DNA from: Gnetum montanum
Lineage: Eukaryota > Streptophyta > Gnetopsida > Gnetales > Gnetaceae
Length of the DNA: 64,000 nt
Assembly: GCA_015680685.1 (NCBI GenBank)
Contig: MNCI01034785.1
Location: forward strand, 371,709-435,708
Direction of reading: 5' to 3'
Shown: in pieces, positions 43,801 to 56,199 of the stretch
How the letters are laid out: each line of letters starts with the position of its first letter
How positions within the stretch are numbered: position 1 is the first letter of the stretch
Notes under the pieces: generated by a model
Told to the model about the DNA's origin: nothing
The model's input: the letters and a program-made list of their open reading frames with translations, nothing else
The model's database searches: none
Position numbers and translations under genes: made by a program

Positions 43801-45695
43801 AAGGATGAGAGAGGAGGGAAAAAGTTGGGGCTCAAACTTCACATAGTGTAGCCTCTAATTGGTAAGTCTTTGGTTTGTTTATTTGCTAACGTTCACTATG
43901 CTATGTTATGCTAGGTAGCATAGCATAGCATAGAAGCTACCTTAAGTTGATGCTATCTGATTACTGCTATTATGTTTCATTAGTTGAGGAAGAAGAGGAA
44001 GAAGGGGAAAAAGAGGTAGCAACCACTATGATAGGGGTTACTAGTGCAAATGAGGAGGATCTAACTATAGAGGAGCAGGCCTTGGATGCTGAAGAAGGGG
44101 CCCATACTACAAAAGAAAGGGCCTCGGCTAAGGAGGAGGAGGTCTCTGTTGATGAAGAGGAGGCCCTTGCTGACGAAGAAGGGGGCCCAACCAATGAGGC
44201 AAAGACTTCTGGTAATTAGGAAGAGGCCCCTACTAATGACCCTTCTATAGAGAGCAATTCTATACCGGAGTGGCACATGACCATTGAGGATGTGGCTATG
44301 CTACTAGGTCAGCTCGAAGGAAAGGGGCTTCATTTGGACAATGGCGAGTTTGACTGCATATTTGATAGTGTGCCAATGGATGACCTCAACACTATAAACC
44401 CTGAGGATTTGCTGGGAAGGAGCTTTACATTGTCATTTTCCCTATTCATCATACCTATAATGGTTCTCTTGACTTTAGCTAACACATTTTATTGTGTAGC
44501 TGACACCACTGTTGATACTTCCAACCCATCCTTGACCCTCTTGCAACCATGAACCAAGACACCTAATAAATTTACTTTCATGGAAGGGGTAGTTGATGAC
44601 ATGATCTACCGTTTGAAGTGGGTCAACCCAGAAGTGGGTAAGCTAAAGTGCTATGCTAGTCTCTAAATTGTTATTGCATTCACCATGCCACTATGACTAA
44701 TGCATTTTTTATGTGTGGTTGGCAGCCTCTCATCTCAAGTGGGGTCCCAAATGAGATGTTGAGGTAGACAGCATGCCTAAATTCCCATCGGAGGTGATTG
44801 AATTACCTCATCAGGTATATGACAAGGCAAGCCAATGTGCCTTATACTTGGCACACTCCTTGTTGGAATGCAGGTACATAAATGAAGAACTCTAGAAATG
44901 GGTACAGAGGCTTGAGAAGGAGAAGGCCAACATGAATGCCAAGGTGGGAGATCTCCTTTTTAGAAGCAACTTCTCGTTGGTTTGAGACACTAGCAATGGA
45001 AGTTGACACATAGCCTTCATTGACTACGCAAGGTATTGGATGGCTATGTGGCACAACAATGAGGCCACTCGTGAGATAATAGAACATCGCATGCAAATGG
45101 ACCTATTAGCCTAGAAGAACTAGGAATGGAAGGTTTACAGTGATAAGGTTTACAAGTGGGGGTAGGCATAGAAAAACCATAATAATATGTATAGGCTAGA
45201 ACGTTCCACCTATCGTAACCTATATAGGGATTCCTCAATCAAGTCACATACATACAAAGTATTTGTTGACATTATTGGAGCTTCTAAGGATTATGAAAGG
45301 TTCATGCAATAGGTGACAATGAGTGAATCACCTAAGAGAAAAGTGGCCTTCCCTGCGGATGAGACCACCACAACTGCCTTTTCTCTAGGACCCCCAAGAT
45401 GGACATCCATAGAGAAGGAGAAAGTTGTAGCAAGTGCTCATTTAGGTGACAGAAATTGGGTTGATATCATAGAAGAAGAAGTCTTACAACGCCTTGTGGT
45501 AGGCATGGATCGAATACCCCCCGAGATAGATGCAAGGCCATCTCGAGTGAGTCAGTCTTCAGTGTTGTGATAATTTATTTTATTTCATTCTTTATTATAT
45601 CTTTAACTAACTATTTCTTTTTTATGGTGTAGGATCTAGGTGAAAACATGGGGCCTAATGAAGCAGGGAATGATGGAGGTGATGAAGGGCCTTAG
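40865..45695 (+). pseudogene. Antisense multi-exon gene carried by the Tat-like element (copy 1)
   Basis: A spliced gene of unknown function on the strand opposite gag-pol, as known for antisense ORFs of Tat-lineage elements. Exon borders read from GT/AG signals and coding continuity: ~40865-41090, 41911-42359, 42451-42716, 42812-43861, 43984-~44430, 44500-44637, 44726-~45570, 45633-45695. Recognisable stretches are VARHMGTYFQNPPRTVYYAD, DSFSEKDNRFYTCVHDV, LFMDIFGVPSNGLPIGEKYK, the Glu-rich segment at 43984-44219, a Leu/Lys-rich coiled-coil-like part near 44850-44950 (LLECRYINEEL, RLEKEKANMNAKVGDLL), SPKRKVAFPADE, and the acidic end DLGENMGPNEAGNDGGDEGP. The LFxxFGVPxxG block faintly recalls plant mobile domain (PMD) proteins; unproven. 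Stops in exon 4 (about 42825, 42950, 43076) show it is dead. Confidence 0.6.
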
Positions 45696-45864
45696 CATAG
45701 CAACTAAACATTTTATTTAAGTTCAAAGAATGTTACAGACATTATTAATTTCTGAAAGAAAATACGAAATACGAAGAGATTGATTTTGGTTATGTGTTAT
45801 GTATTGTACTTATTTTATTTTATTTTATTCCTTCCTTTTTATTTATGAATTGAATTTGTTAGGA

Positions 45865-46060
45865 GCATCTCATTTTAGTTTTAGGCCATTTCAGGCCATC
45901 GCTCATTTTAGGCCATTTCGGGCCATTGATAGTTTTAAGCCATTTTGGGCTATCACTAGTTTTAGGATGTTTTGGGCCTTTGCTAGTTTTAGGTCATTTC
46001 AGGCCGTTGGATGATGGTAAGGAAAATTTTTTCCAGTTTTAGGCCTTAGTGGGCCATGGT
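45865..46060 (+). repeat. Tandem array 5 of the CTAGTTTWAGGYC family (about 6 units, ~30 bp)
   Basis: AGTTTTAGGCCATTTCAGGC, CATTTTAGGCCATTTCGGGC, AGTTTTAAGCCATTTTGGGC, CTAGTTTTAGGATGTTTTGG, CTAGTTTTAGGTCATTTCAG, AGTTTTAGGCCTTAGTGGGC. It lies 170 bases after the stop of the antisense gene. Confidence 0.8.
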
Positions 46061-46213
46061 GTAATGTAAATGGTAGATGTAATGTGATTAGTTTAAAAAA
46101 TGAATTAAGCACTTAGCATAGATGAATGAATGTGAAGCAGAGATGGAGCAAACACATAATAAGTGTTAATTAGGTAGGAAGCAATGGAGTTGTTATGCTA
46201 CACAAGTAATGAT

Positions 46214-47906
46214 TGTACTAACCTAAATCATTGATGCAAGGCTGGAAGGGAAACAAACATTGGAAGATTTTCAGACAAACATAGCTAACCCTGCCTTTGC
46301 CCAAGGGCAAGCTGGAAAAGAAAACAAAGGCAAAGTGCCTTGGATGATCTGCATGCAAATTAACCAAGAATTTCCCCAAGCATAAACTACAGCTTGTGCT
46401 GGGGTTATCGTAACTGATGTTTTAAATGTAAACAAAGCACACTAAATGTAAACGTACATAGAATAGTATTGCAAGAAAAACATAAACTAAATGTAAAGAA
46501 GAGTAAACAAAATAATGGATGGAAAAATGAACTATATTGTATTGCTTAGAAAGGATGTGCACTGGTCAAAGTGTAGCTACACGTGTGGATGGCAGGTCAA
46601 GTGCCAAGCCCTAGAATGATGTGATGTGATGTGTTTTAGAAGTGTTTGGATGCTAGGAGTTAGGTGTGTCGAGTGCTCACGTATTGCTGGTCTGAGTTTC
46701 CTAAGTTGTCCAACTTCAAAATTGTCAACCTTCCAAATTTTCCCCTAGTTTATGTGAATTGACAAGGTATTTATAGGGCTTGGCTAGGTTCAGGTACGAA
46801 ATCCATAGATGGAATCAACGGCCAAGAGATGAGAGGAAAACGGATCATGTGACACATGTCCAATGGAAAATTGTGTGTGAGTTTGTCATGTGTAGGTAGG
46901 CTACATTTTTGACCAGATATATTGTATCTTACAACATGCGTTGGTTTAATCAAGCTAGCTCACACCCATAGATTGGAGTATAAGGGCTTGACAAGCTCAC
47001 AAATGGTGAAAATTTACAAAAGAAATCATGAGGGATTGACTCCGGCTTGCTTAAAACTTCTCGATCCTTGAATTGACTACTGCAGGATGTCCATTTGAGT
47101 GGTTTTGTGGTTGTTTGAGGTGTCTCTGCTTCACCAAGGCTCCCAAAATGAGTTGATTTGGTCTTGGCATGTCCATAATATGCATTTGGAGTGCTTTTGT
47201 CTAGGTGTCAATAGTACTCACATTGGTGAATAGTGCTCACACTGATGAATAGTATTCACATTGATGAATAGTATTCACACTAATGAATAGTGCTCATGTG
47301 GATGAATAGTTCTCACGTTGATGAATAGTGTTCATGTGGATGAATAGTGCTCATGCTAATGAATAGTACTCACGCTGCCAACATGTCCTTGGCATGACCA
47401 TCAGTGTGAATGAGGAGAATGACACATTTCACACTAATTTTTGAATTTCTAAAGCCTATTTCTTAAAGTGTGGTGATTATCCTTATTGTAATTCACAAAT
47501 TGAGCCTGGCGATGCCTTCTTTTGACAACTTTTGGGTAGGTCATGCTGCACTCATGCTACCAACATGACCTCAACGTGTGTGATAGCATGTGTGAGGAAA
47601 TGCAAATAGTTTGTTTCCAAATTTGAATTCTAAATGCTGGAACCTGGAGTGGAAGTTAGCAGCCTTGAGGATGCCTCACACTCTCAGATTTTGACCATTT
47701 TGACTTGATTTTTGAAGGTGACAAAGTTGGTCACATTGGAATCACACTGCTAGCATGACTATAGCATAAGTGTGAAAAATGTGTTCAATTTGTAGTGTGA
47801 GTTGTCCAGGTTAAGCTAGCGTGTGTTCTCTCAAATTTTTCCTCTGAAAGCTCAAGTGTAAGTCATTATTGCTTCAAAGTGTTAGGCCAAAATTAGTGGT
47901 GTTTCA
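46214..47906 (-). repeat. 3' LTR (1693 bp) of the nested Tat-like element
   Basis: Aligned with 56200-57925 over its whole length. The TATA box is on the minus strand (TATAAATA, 46775-46768). It contains a 19-bp minisatellite (47208-47378). Confidence 0.9.
47208..47378. repeat. 19-bp minisatellite, 9 units, in the 3' LTR
   Basis: Units of TGAATAGTGCTCACACTGA type; 171 bp = 9 x 19. The 5' LTR of the same element has 12 units. Confidence 0.9.
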
Positions 47907-47924
47907 TTGGCCCCTCTTTGTTGG
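47907..47924 (-). promoter_or_regulatory. Polypurine tract of the nested Tat-like element
   Basis: Minus strand CCAACAAAGAGGGGCCAA, directly followed by the LTR start TGAAACACC. Confidence 0.85.
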
Positions 47925-48532
47925 CGTCTGGAGGAATCCACCCAAGAGGTGTCGACAATGAAGTACAAAACACCACAAACAACCAAGTACCAAGCATTAT
48001 CCATCGGCCTTAGTTGGATGTCATCGCACCATGTTTAAAAGTACATGGGATTGGGGGAACATAGTTCAAGATGCAAGGGGATTGATTGTGACCAAGGGAA
48101 ACCAGGAGTTGATCAAGGATTATAATTACTGTTGGAATTGTGGGAGAGGAATGCTTTGACGTGAACAAGTCACATCCTTGGTCCTTGTCAATAGCTAGTG
48201 TTTAGCAGAATCAGAACCAAGACATTGGAGGTTTGTTCTTTGGAGAAACAAGACTCTTATAGAGTGTTTATAGGATCCATTGTAAATAGCCAAATCCACT
48301 CAATGATGTGCAACACAATCTCTTTGAGACACGAGTGTGACTATTTTCCAAGACAATTGCCTTCATGCCTAGGGCTTGTATGAGAATAGACAATAGTCTT
48401 TTATTTATGATGTCAATGGGATCATGAAGACCTTTGCTATGCATTTTTCCCTTTGACCTTTTTTGTCTTTTCCTTTTTGTTTTTTTCTCTTTTCTTTTGT
48501 TTTTTCTCTGTTTTCTTTTTCTTTTTCTACAG
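47925..48532 (+). other. Region before the first recognised exon of antisense gene copy 2
   Basis: It contains a T/C-rich tract (48440-48530) ending in CTTTTTCTACAG, a strong splice acceptor. Upstream exons may lie here but none is recognisable. The minus-strand frames over the T/C tract (Lys/Arg-rich) are artefacts. Confidence 0.45.
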
Positions 48533-51366
48533 CAACCATTCCCCCCAAAGAAGTTACTATTGTAATAGGGCATACTAAGGCCACTCTTTTCATGAAGTAT
48601 GGGGAGGTAGATCAATCCCAATAGTGGTTGTAGAAGAAAGCTCCTAACTTGATCATTGGTCGTCTCACCTGGGTAGGTCTGATAGACTTGTTTACAGCTT
48701 TAACTCCTAGCATTCTAGTTATCGAGATGATTACCATTATTCATTCTTTCAATGATGATGCTTCCTATTTTAGAATATGATTTTGAGGAGTCAAGGTATC
48801 TCTTCATTTGACTACCAAATTTTTCTTTGATCTTTTTGGTGTACCCATGGATGGTTCCATGGTGACGATAGATAAAGTGACAAAAGAGGGCCAGGTCATA
48901 AGAGAGCTTGAGTAGTGGTTCGGTGTGCCTCGGGGTCCTAGTGGTTTTTCCATGCGAGATGATACTTAATCGATGGAGATAAATTTTCTTTATCCACTTT
49001 TCCAGGCACAAGCATTTTCCAAATCCCTTTCTCAAGGAAGAAACCTTGGGATTGAGTCTACGCATGTTATGCGTGTAGTTTTAGAGACGAACATGCGTTA
49101 CAACTAGGTTCAATTTCTCATATTTGGTTTTCTTGGGGAGATCATCAGGCTACATTCAAACATCCATGCTAAATCCCATTTTACCTTTACTATTTTTGTG
49201 GGATACTTACGTAGGTTTGCTAAGTTTCTAATGGTTTATGATAATAACTGCTATATTTTGAGAGACCATTTACAACTATCCCATCCTTAGGTTCATCATT
49301 TATTAAATACCACTGGATCCCAAGACCCACTAGAAGATATTGAGGAGTCAGTATTAGTTACTAGTGGAGTTGTGGCTAGTTGTTCCCATTCCCATGACAA
49401 CTTAGGATTGGAACCACCTAGGCTGTGTACATCTGTTAAAAGGGCTGAACGTTTGATTGGTGAGACCGTTGGAAAATCCAGGGTAAAGGTGAAGAGGAAA
49501 GAACATCCAAGAGGGTCTGCTCTAGATGTGATACCACCAAAAGCAAAGAAGATTGGGTTTGTACTACTAGTGGAAGTTAAGTATCTTATTTTATTGTTGT
49601 ATATTTATTATTATTTTCTAGTTGTTATTTTTCAGCCTATACATTATATATGTACTATGTTATACTAACTCTAAGATTTTGGAATTTTCAGTGGAAGGTC
49701 TTGAGAAGGAGGGAGAGACTTTGGCCCCTATGGTTGATCCTGAAGTGGTTGTCGTAAGGCTAGAGGAAGAGGCAAAGGAAAGAGAAGAAACTATTGAACC
49801 TCCCACCTTGCAAGAGGATGATGTGATAGACGCCATGGGGACATAGCTTGCAGATGCTTTGGATGCACTTAGGTAATCCAGTCATGAAAGAGGTATCTTT
49901 TATGGCTTCTTCAATGGATCTTTGCAACTTGGTGATTCACTGAAGCTAGACAGCAAAGGGCTTTTTGGTAGATTCCTTTCAGCACAATCTATGTTTTTTG
50001 TACTCTTTAATTTTCATGTGTTATTTTTGCTTATGTTGATCATTTCTAGCATCATAGGTAGATGTTGAGATTTCTGAGGCACATGCATCTAGGGTAGAGA
50101 TGCCACAAATATAGGTTCCAATCAAAGTGACCTCCCTTGCATGTCCCACATCAACTGACCAACTGAGGCCATGGCCTAAGATGCCTAGAAAAATGGACTT
50201 TGTTAAGGTCATCATTAATGATGTGGTTTCTTGCCTACAAGAAGCTCACCTAGAGCTAGGTATGTGTGTATTATGTATTATGCTTAGCGTCTAGGTTTAT
50301 TTTGTTTATTGTGTTTCTTTGCATTCATTGTTGATTATAGCTGATTCATATGTGTGGTTCTAATACCTATAGGCACCAAGATTCAATGGGATCCCTCTAA
50401 AGACACTCACATTGATGCTCTCTCTAAACTGTCAGAGAATGTTGAGTAAGTCCCAAGGAATGTGTACGATGCAATTTCTGGTTGTGTCATATAGAATGCA
50501 AAGTCACTTTGGACTTGTAGGCATTCAGTTGAGTATTTATGGGATGAGGTTCATTCATTGAAGGAAGCACTAGCAAAGGAGAGGGAGGAGAAAAGAGATA
50601 TCCAGTCCTGTTATGACCTTTCTACTACTAGATTATCTGGTGATAGCACTTGATGCACATCTGAAATCACCTATGCACGTTACTAGATAGTTTTGAATAA
50701 CAAGGTGCAAGCTACATGGGATTTGGCTGAGCAAAAGGAATAGATGGATTTGCTAAACAAAAAATGTCATGATTGGGGCCAAGACCAAAAGGACCACAAG
50801 CATCCAGTGGGGCCAAGACTAAAAGGACCACAAGCATGAATATAAGAAATGGTTGAAGGAGGAGCCATTTGAACACCGCTAGATGGAGATGTTCATCAAT
50901 GGGTTAGGCTTGCAAATTGCTTATGAAATTTTCGCTGAGTGCACCGAGGTGGAAGGATCTCCTAAGAGAACAATTGCCATCACCTCCGAGGAGGCTTCTA
51001 TAGGCATGTTCTCTCTTGAGCATCCTACTTGGACTTCAGTGGACAAGGGTAAAACCTTGGCTGGCATTGATCTTGGCTTGGAGGAGGATTGGGAAAATGT
51101 GTCCAAGGTAGAGATTCTATAGTGTTTGGAGGCCAACTTAGGGCCTTCCTCACTAGTGAGTGTTTTATTGTGGTATTTAGTTTTTGTATGGTTTTATTAT
51201 TTTCATTGTTAGTGTTACTATTTTTCTAATTTTTGTGTTTATGATTTGCTTTACTACTCTTACCTCTTTTGTTTTGTTTTTTGTTTTCCATTTGTAGGGA
51301 CATGTTAATGATGGAGCTAGCCCTAGTGGAGCAAGAGCAGATGATGAAGAGGATCTCAGAGATTAG
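48533..51366 (+). pseudogene. Antisense multi-exon gene of the nested Tat-like element (copy 2)
   Basis: Paralogue of the 40865-45695 gene, same strand and exon order. Exon borders: 48533-~49573, 49692-49872, ~50058-50259, 50373-~51150, 51298-51366. Matching blocks include TKATLFMKYGEVDQSQ (copy 1 TNLFFKYREVEETQ), KFFFDLFGVPMDGSMV (copy 1 EQLFMDIFGVPSNGLP region), SKSLSQGRNLGIE (copy 1 HKLLSQGKLIEIE), IQWDPSKDTHIDALSKL, EGSPKRTIAITSEEASIGMF (copy 1 SPKRKVAFPADE) and the acidic end SGARADDEEDLRD. In-frame stops (for example in DQSQ-stop-WL) and a 34-bp tandem duplication at 50775-50837 break it. Function unknown. Confidence 0.6.
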
Positions 51367-51724
51367 CCCCCTCCATGAGCTTGTTGTTAATCAAACTTTA
51401 ACTATTGAATGTTTTTGATTTTTTAATATTTGATGGAATTATGTGGTTAAAAAACATAATAATGTGGACCTAAGTATGACATAATATGTTGAAATTTTAC
51501 TACCATGTTGACATATCATTTTTTTTTTGTTTTCTCTTTTTATTTTCTTTTTCCAATGTCATCGTGAACATATGTGTGTAACTAAATGTAATATGGGGGA
51601 AAAAACGTGAATCAATACTTGTAAAAGAAGAAAGTAATGAGAAGGCATAAATCAAGATTGCAACTTGTATCATTTAAACTAAAATTTGACATAATGTAGT
51701 GAAAATCTATAAACTTTGTGACAT

Positions 51725-51975
51725 ATTGAATCCTAGTTTAAAGCCATTTCGGGTAGTTCAAATCAATTTAAAGTCATGGTGGACTATTGCATCTATTGCT
51801 AAGGAAAGAAAGGTTACCAATTTTATGCCATAGTTGGCCAAAAGCAATAATAGTTTTAGGAAACTTTTTAAAGGAATTGGCCATTTTTGACCATGGCTAG
51901 TTTAACGTCATTGTGGACATTTGCTGGCAGTTTAACATCATACAATAAAATTGGTAGTTTAACATCATTTTGGAC
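51725..51975 (+). repeat. Tandem array 6 of the CTAGTTTWAGGYC family (degenerate)
   Basis: CTAGTTTAAAGCCATTTCGG, CAATTTAAAGTCATGGTGG, CTAGTTTAACGTCATTGTGG, CAGTTTAACATCATAC, TAGTTTAACATCATTTTGG. It lies between the antisense gene end and the protease end. Confidence 0.75.
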
Positions 51976-52009
51976 ATTTGGTAATTATTTATGTTTGTGA
52001 GTTTCCTCT

Positions 52010-53060
52010 TAATATTTTCTAGCTTAACATGTGGGGTTGGGCATGTGGGTAAGATCTTATACTCACCTTCACCTTCATCAGTGATGTCAAAGGGTAAATC
52101 CTACCAAGAGACATCAGTGGGAATGGCTTCTATGATTGCGTTGTCTAGTTCTTCTTCAGTTTTGGTAGGATTACGAGTTATATTTGGGTTCATGTTTTGA
52201 AGCATGTTCATAGTTTCTTTCTTAGTCTCAATAAACTTAACTTCTGACTCTTGATCTACTCCAGGGTGTGAGGAAGTGGGCGATACTATTGTATCCCCAT
52301 GTATTATGATTTCACCACCCTCGTAAGGTACGTGGATCTCCTGATGGATTGGTGAGGATATGGATTTAAGTCAAGCTAGCTAGGCACATCCTAGAATTAG
52401 ATTGAACCATGGCATTTCATCAACCACTATGAATTCAACTGAAGTGGGGAACTAGTCCCTAGCAATGAAATCTAAGGTAACCATGCCTTTCACCCCAACA
52501 TAGGAACCACTAAAGGATTTAAAGAAAGAGGTTGTCATGGGCTATATTTGTTTAGTAAGTACCAATTTTTTGATGATGGGAAAAGGTATTACGTTCATTG
52601 CCGCACTGTCATCGACGTGTACCCTACATATATTGAAATGATTCACCTGTACCATTATGAACATAGGGGTTGTGGTGACTTCTCCTATTTTCTCATCTAG
52701 CTTAAAGTCCTTAGCCCAAAACTCTAGGGATGTGGTCTTTGATTCCTAAAGTTGCAGGGAAAATACTAAATAAATGGATGGTTCATCTATAGGAAGGTCC
52801 TCACTAACAAGAATCAAGGTCGGCATCCACACAAGAGCTTCTCTATGTATTGGTGAAGTCATTACTAGGTCATATAGACCTAAAGAAGTGTTATTTTTTT
52901 TAAGTCTTGTGTGACCTGGGTCAATGTGCTTGCTAGATCCTTACCGTTTAGGATACCCTTATCTGTGGGAACTTGGTCCATTTGAGCCAACATTCATATT
53001 TCCCGTGGAGCAATTTTTGCATTAGTATTTGAGGATGCTGGGTTCGGGACACAACCCATG
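52010..53060 (-). pseudogene. Aspartic protease region of the nested Tat-like element
   Basis: The minus-strand order matches the 58-kb copy. A linker (NAKIAPREI, MDQVPTDKGILNGKD) comes first, then the region around 52600 where the active-site loop is read as VDDSAAMNVI in the best frame. The C-terminal strand follows, PIHQEIHVPYEGGEIIIHGD (about 52300), and the tail SEVKFIETKKETMNMLQN runs to about 52010. Numerous stops and frame changes. No RT sequence follows; array 6 begins within 50 bases. Confidence 0.6.
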
Positions 53061-53219
53061 ACATTAACCTTATTTTAATGACTTGTACTAGGCTCATTAA
53101 TGGATGGATCCATAGGAACAACATTTAGTGGTGTAGGATTTAGTGGTCCTAATTTGTGTTGATGGTATCCTCTTTCCAGACACTCTCTCATTAACCTATC
53201 AGCAAGACGTTCTCGTAGA

Positions 53220-55690
53220 GGTCATAAGGGAGTAGAGGCGGGTTGTGTGTCAAGGTGCTTTGGCACCCGGATCACAAAGGAAATGGGTCAGTTTTTAGAT
53301 GGTATGGTTGTTGTGGCAATGGAAGGAGGTATGCAGATGATGAATCATTTTTGTGATGTGGGAGATGTGCATATGATGAAAGGGGTTTGGGGAGATGTTG
53401 GGGGTATGTGTGTTTTCTGAAGGCCTGTGAATCAAGAAAGGTTTTCGTGAGAAGTCTTTTCCATTCTCCACATGGATAGTATTAATCACATATGGTGCAT
53501 CACTAGTATTGAGAGGATCTTTGTAGACCCCCATGGGTTGGTTTTAGGGTCTCACTAGGTTTGCATCATCAAATACTACTTCACTCCTATCAATCATGCG
53601 TTGTATATCTTGTTTCAAGGTGAAATCGTAATCAGTCCCATGACCGCATAGTTGTTGATATTCACAAAACCTATCCAACTTAAAGCCTCTTGGAATGGGA
53701 GGTTCATTAGCTATTACTAAGGCTGGGTTTCTAGCCAACTCATAGAATCTATCATGTTTTCGAGATGCCATGGGATACATTTGTTTATGTTTAATTAACC
53801 CAACCTTTAGAAGTTGATTGAAAAATTGTGAAGGTTTCATGGGCAAGGGTGTGTATTGAGTGGGGTCTTTTCTTTCGAATTTACGAGTGTGACCCATGTT
53901 GGTGTTTCTATTTGAGGAAGTTTTGGGTGTGGGTGTCGGTGTGTTCGTTTCATAACCATTTGGGGCTATGGGTTGTTTTCCCTTTTTTCATGGATGGTTA
54001 GGTTAGGTTGTCTCGACCAATGCTACTACCATAGTTTTGGATTTATCTTTCTTTGTATGTTGGCTCCTAAAGGTTGAGTAGGTTGGGTTTTTGCTTGTTT
54101 TTGCTACTTCTTCTATGTTCTTAATTTGTAGAAATTCTTGGCTCAATGTGCAGGATTTCAAATAGTAAAGCTTTCACTTAATAAATTCATTCATAGCTTC
54201 CTTAAGAATGGTAAGCAGGTATGTTTCTGGGATGGGTTCCTGAAGTTTATTCAAGGCTGCACTCCAGCTTTGGATAAACTTTTGCACTAGCTCTAATGGT
54301 GCTTGTTTAATTTGAATCAAGCTATCCAATGTGGCTTCAGGTTTCAAATTGTACTTGAAATGAGTGAAAAATTAGTGCAACAAGTCCTCTAAAGAAGATA
54401 TGGTGCTACGGGGCAAAGCTCGATACCAGTCTAAGGTTTTTCTAGTTAAGGACATAGCAAACACATGCATAATTACATGAGGCCATGCCTGAAGCAATAG
54501 ACATTATGTTCGGAATGTTACTAGGTGAACGTTTGGATCTCCCTCTCCATTGTACTTGGTTAGCTGGGGTAATGAAACTCCCTTTGGCAAGGTTAGCAGT
54601 GGAACTAAGGGGTCATTTGGATCATCTTGATAGAACTCTAGTACCTTGACTTCCTCAATGTTCATAATTTTAAGATGTTTTAATTCTTATGCTAACGAGT
54701 GCATCATTTTCTCCGTATCTACCCACTCTTGAGTAGTAGGCAGACTGGCTAATTGAATAGATAGTGTTTAATAATGACTCAATTGTTGCACCATTTGTGG
54801 AAAGAGAGGTTGTTGGACTATCATTTTCTGCAATGGAACAACGTTCGGGCCTAAGACTATGGAGTGTGGTGCACTGTAGCAAGTAGATAGGTTTTGTTGA
54901 ACAATTGGTGAGATCCACTACCCAATCATAGATTGTGAAGTAATCAGTGGTGCTTGTTGGATTTGCACCTGAGGTATGTAATGGATGGATGTGGAAGCTG
55001 GTATGATCGATGGCATCATAATCACTTGAGGTTGAAAGTTTCATCCTGCATTAGTTTGGGGAGAAGGTTGTTGGGGTTGTATTTGCAGAGGTATGATGGA
55101 AGTGGATTCATTAGATTGAATGTTGAATTTGGAAAAGATGGAAATGGGAGTGGCTACTTCTTGTAGAGAGGATAGTGGTGGAAGTATAGTCTCTTCCAAG
55201 AAAGTTTGAAATAATGGGTTTGTATGGGCATGTGGACTGACAGTATAATACTAATCCCCATGTTTAGATTGGGCCGCAAAGTCATCTTCCTCATCTCCAC
55301 CCTAAGGCTCTATTGGGGGTAGCTGTAGGGCTTGACTTCTTGCCATGAGAAGCTAGGATATGAGTTTATGGTGGTGTTCAAAGAGTGGGATTATGTTAAA
55401 TGATGAGGGGATGAATATACAACCTCCTTTATGGATAAGTTCATAGTCTCGCTTCGCTTCCCTCTCTACATGATCAATGGGTAAGTTGGCTTCGATCTTG
55501 ACACAGATGAAGTTATACTATTCAAGTGTAAAAGTCACATAGGTAGGGTCTTTGCCTTGTAGCTTGAGTAACTAGTGTGTAGGGCCTTGGAGGTTTATTT
55601 GTTCAATGACAGTTATGGATTTAGTAGAAGTCACAAGGTTCGAGGTTTCAGCCCCAAAGTCAAAGGTCGGTAGTGTCACTAGGATTCCAT
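53220..55690 (-). pseudogene. gag of the nested Tat-like element
   Basis: Order on the minus strand: N-terminal segment YNFICVKIEANLPIDHVERE (about 55510), then a Pro/Gln/Ile-rich linker. The capsid-like part follows: VSLPQLTKYNGEGDPNVHLV (about 54570), SLTRKTLDWYRALP (A..WY..L motif) and QKFIQSWSAALNKLQEP. Last is the C-terminal Cys/His segment GFKLDRFCEYQQLCGHGTDY in the open frame 53544-53897. That segment is the group's equivalent of a zinc knuckle, although its last Cys is replaced. Stops are scattered, for example in HLVTFRT-stop. Confidence 0.8.
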
Positions 55691-55739
55691 AATGAATGTG
55701 AGTAAACTAAGCTAGACGAGTTGAACATGAGCAAAAACT

Positions 55740-55990
55740 ATAACGTGACCAACTACAGCATGACCCACTACAGTGCAGTATGAATAAAAGATAGTGTGAC
55801 AACTACAGCGAGAGCAACTACAATAATGTGACTGATGACAGCATGACCAACAAAATCAACACTACAGCGTGAGCAACTGCAGCAGTGTGACTGATGGTAG
55901 CATAACCAATAGTGTCAGCACTGTAGCATGAGCAATGGCAGTGTAATATGACTTGACAAATAGAACTTGCAGCAGCAGTTAACTACTACA
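55740..55990. repeat. Degenerate minisatellite in the 5' leader of the nested Tat-like element
   Basis: Words GACCAACTACAGCATGACC, GAGCAACTACA, GAGCAACTGCAGCAGTGTGA and CTGATGRYAGCATRACCAA recur with a mixed 20-60 bp spacing, between gag and primer site. Confidence 0.6.
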
Positions 55991-56176
55991 TGACCAACAA
56001 ACTGTATGAGCTAATAGCATGACATTGACAAACAACATTAGCTAACTGTGTGAGGCATTAGGAATGGAAAGGATAGGTAAGTTGATCTAGCGTGTGTCTA
56101 GACACTAGGCTTTAATCAGCACTTAGTTTATGTAGTGTTTAGTGTGGTCAATGTTTTGACAGACAACAAGTCTTGG

Positions 56177-56193
56177 CCCTCCTTCTAGTGCCA
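56177..56193 (-). promoter_or_regulatory. Primer binding site TGGCACTAGAAGGAGGG
   Basis: On the minus strand, six bases after the 5' LTR end. Identical to the site at 23604-23620 of an otherwise different element family. Confidence 0.8.
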
Positions 56194-56199
56194 ATTTAC

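Noticed and set aside
43970-44276. Minus-strand Ser-rich and Leu/Phe-rich frames
   Set aside because: They lie opposite the Glu-rich exon of the antisense gene; the GAG/GAA-rich strand is the coding one.
48268-48621. Lys/Arg-rich minus-strand frames
   Set aside because: They translate the T/C-rich tract that precedes a splice acceptor on the plus strand.
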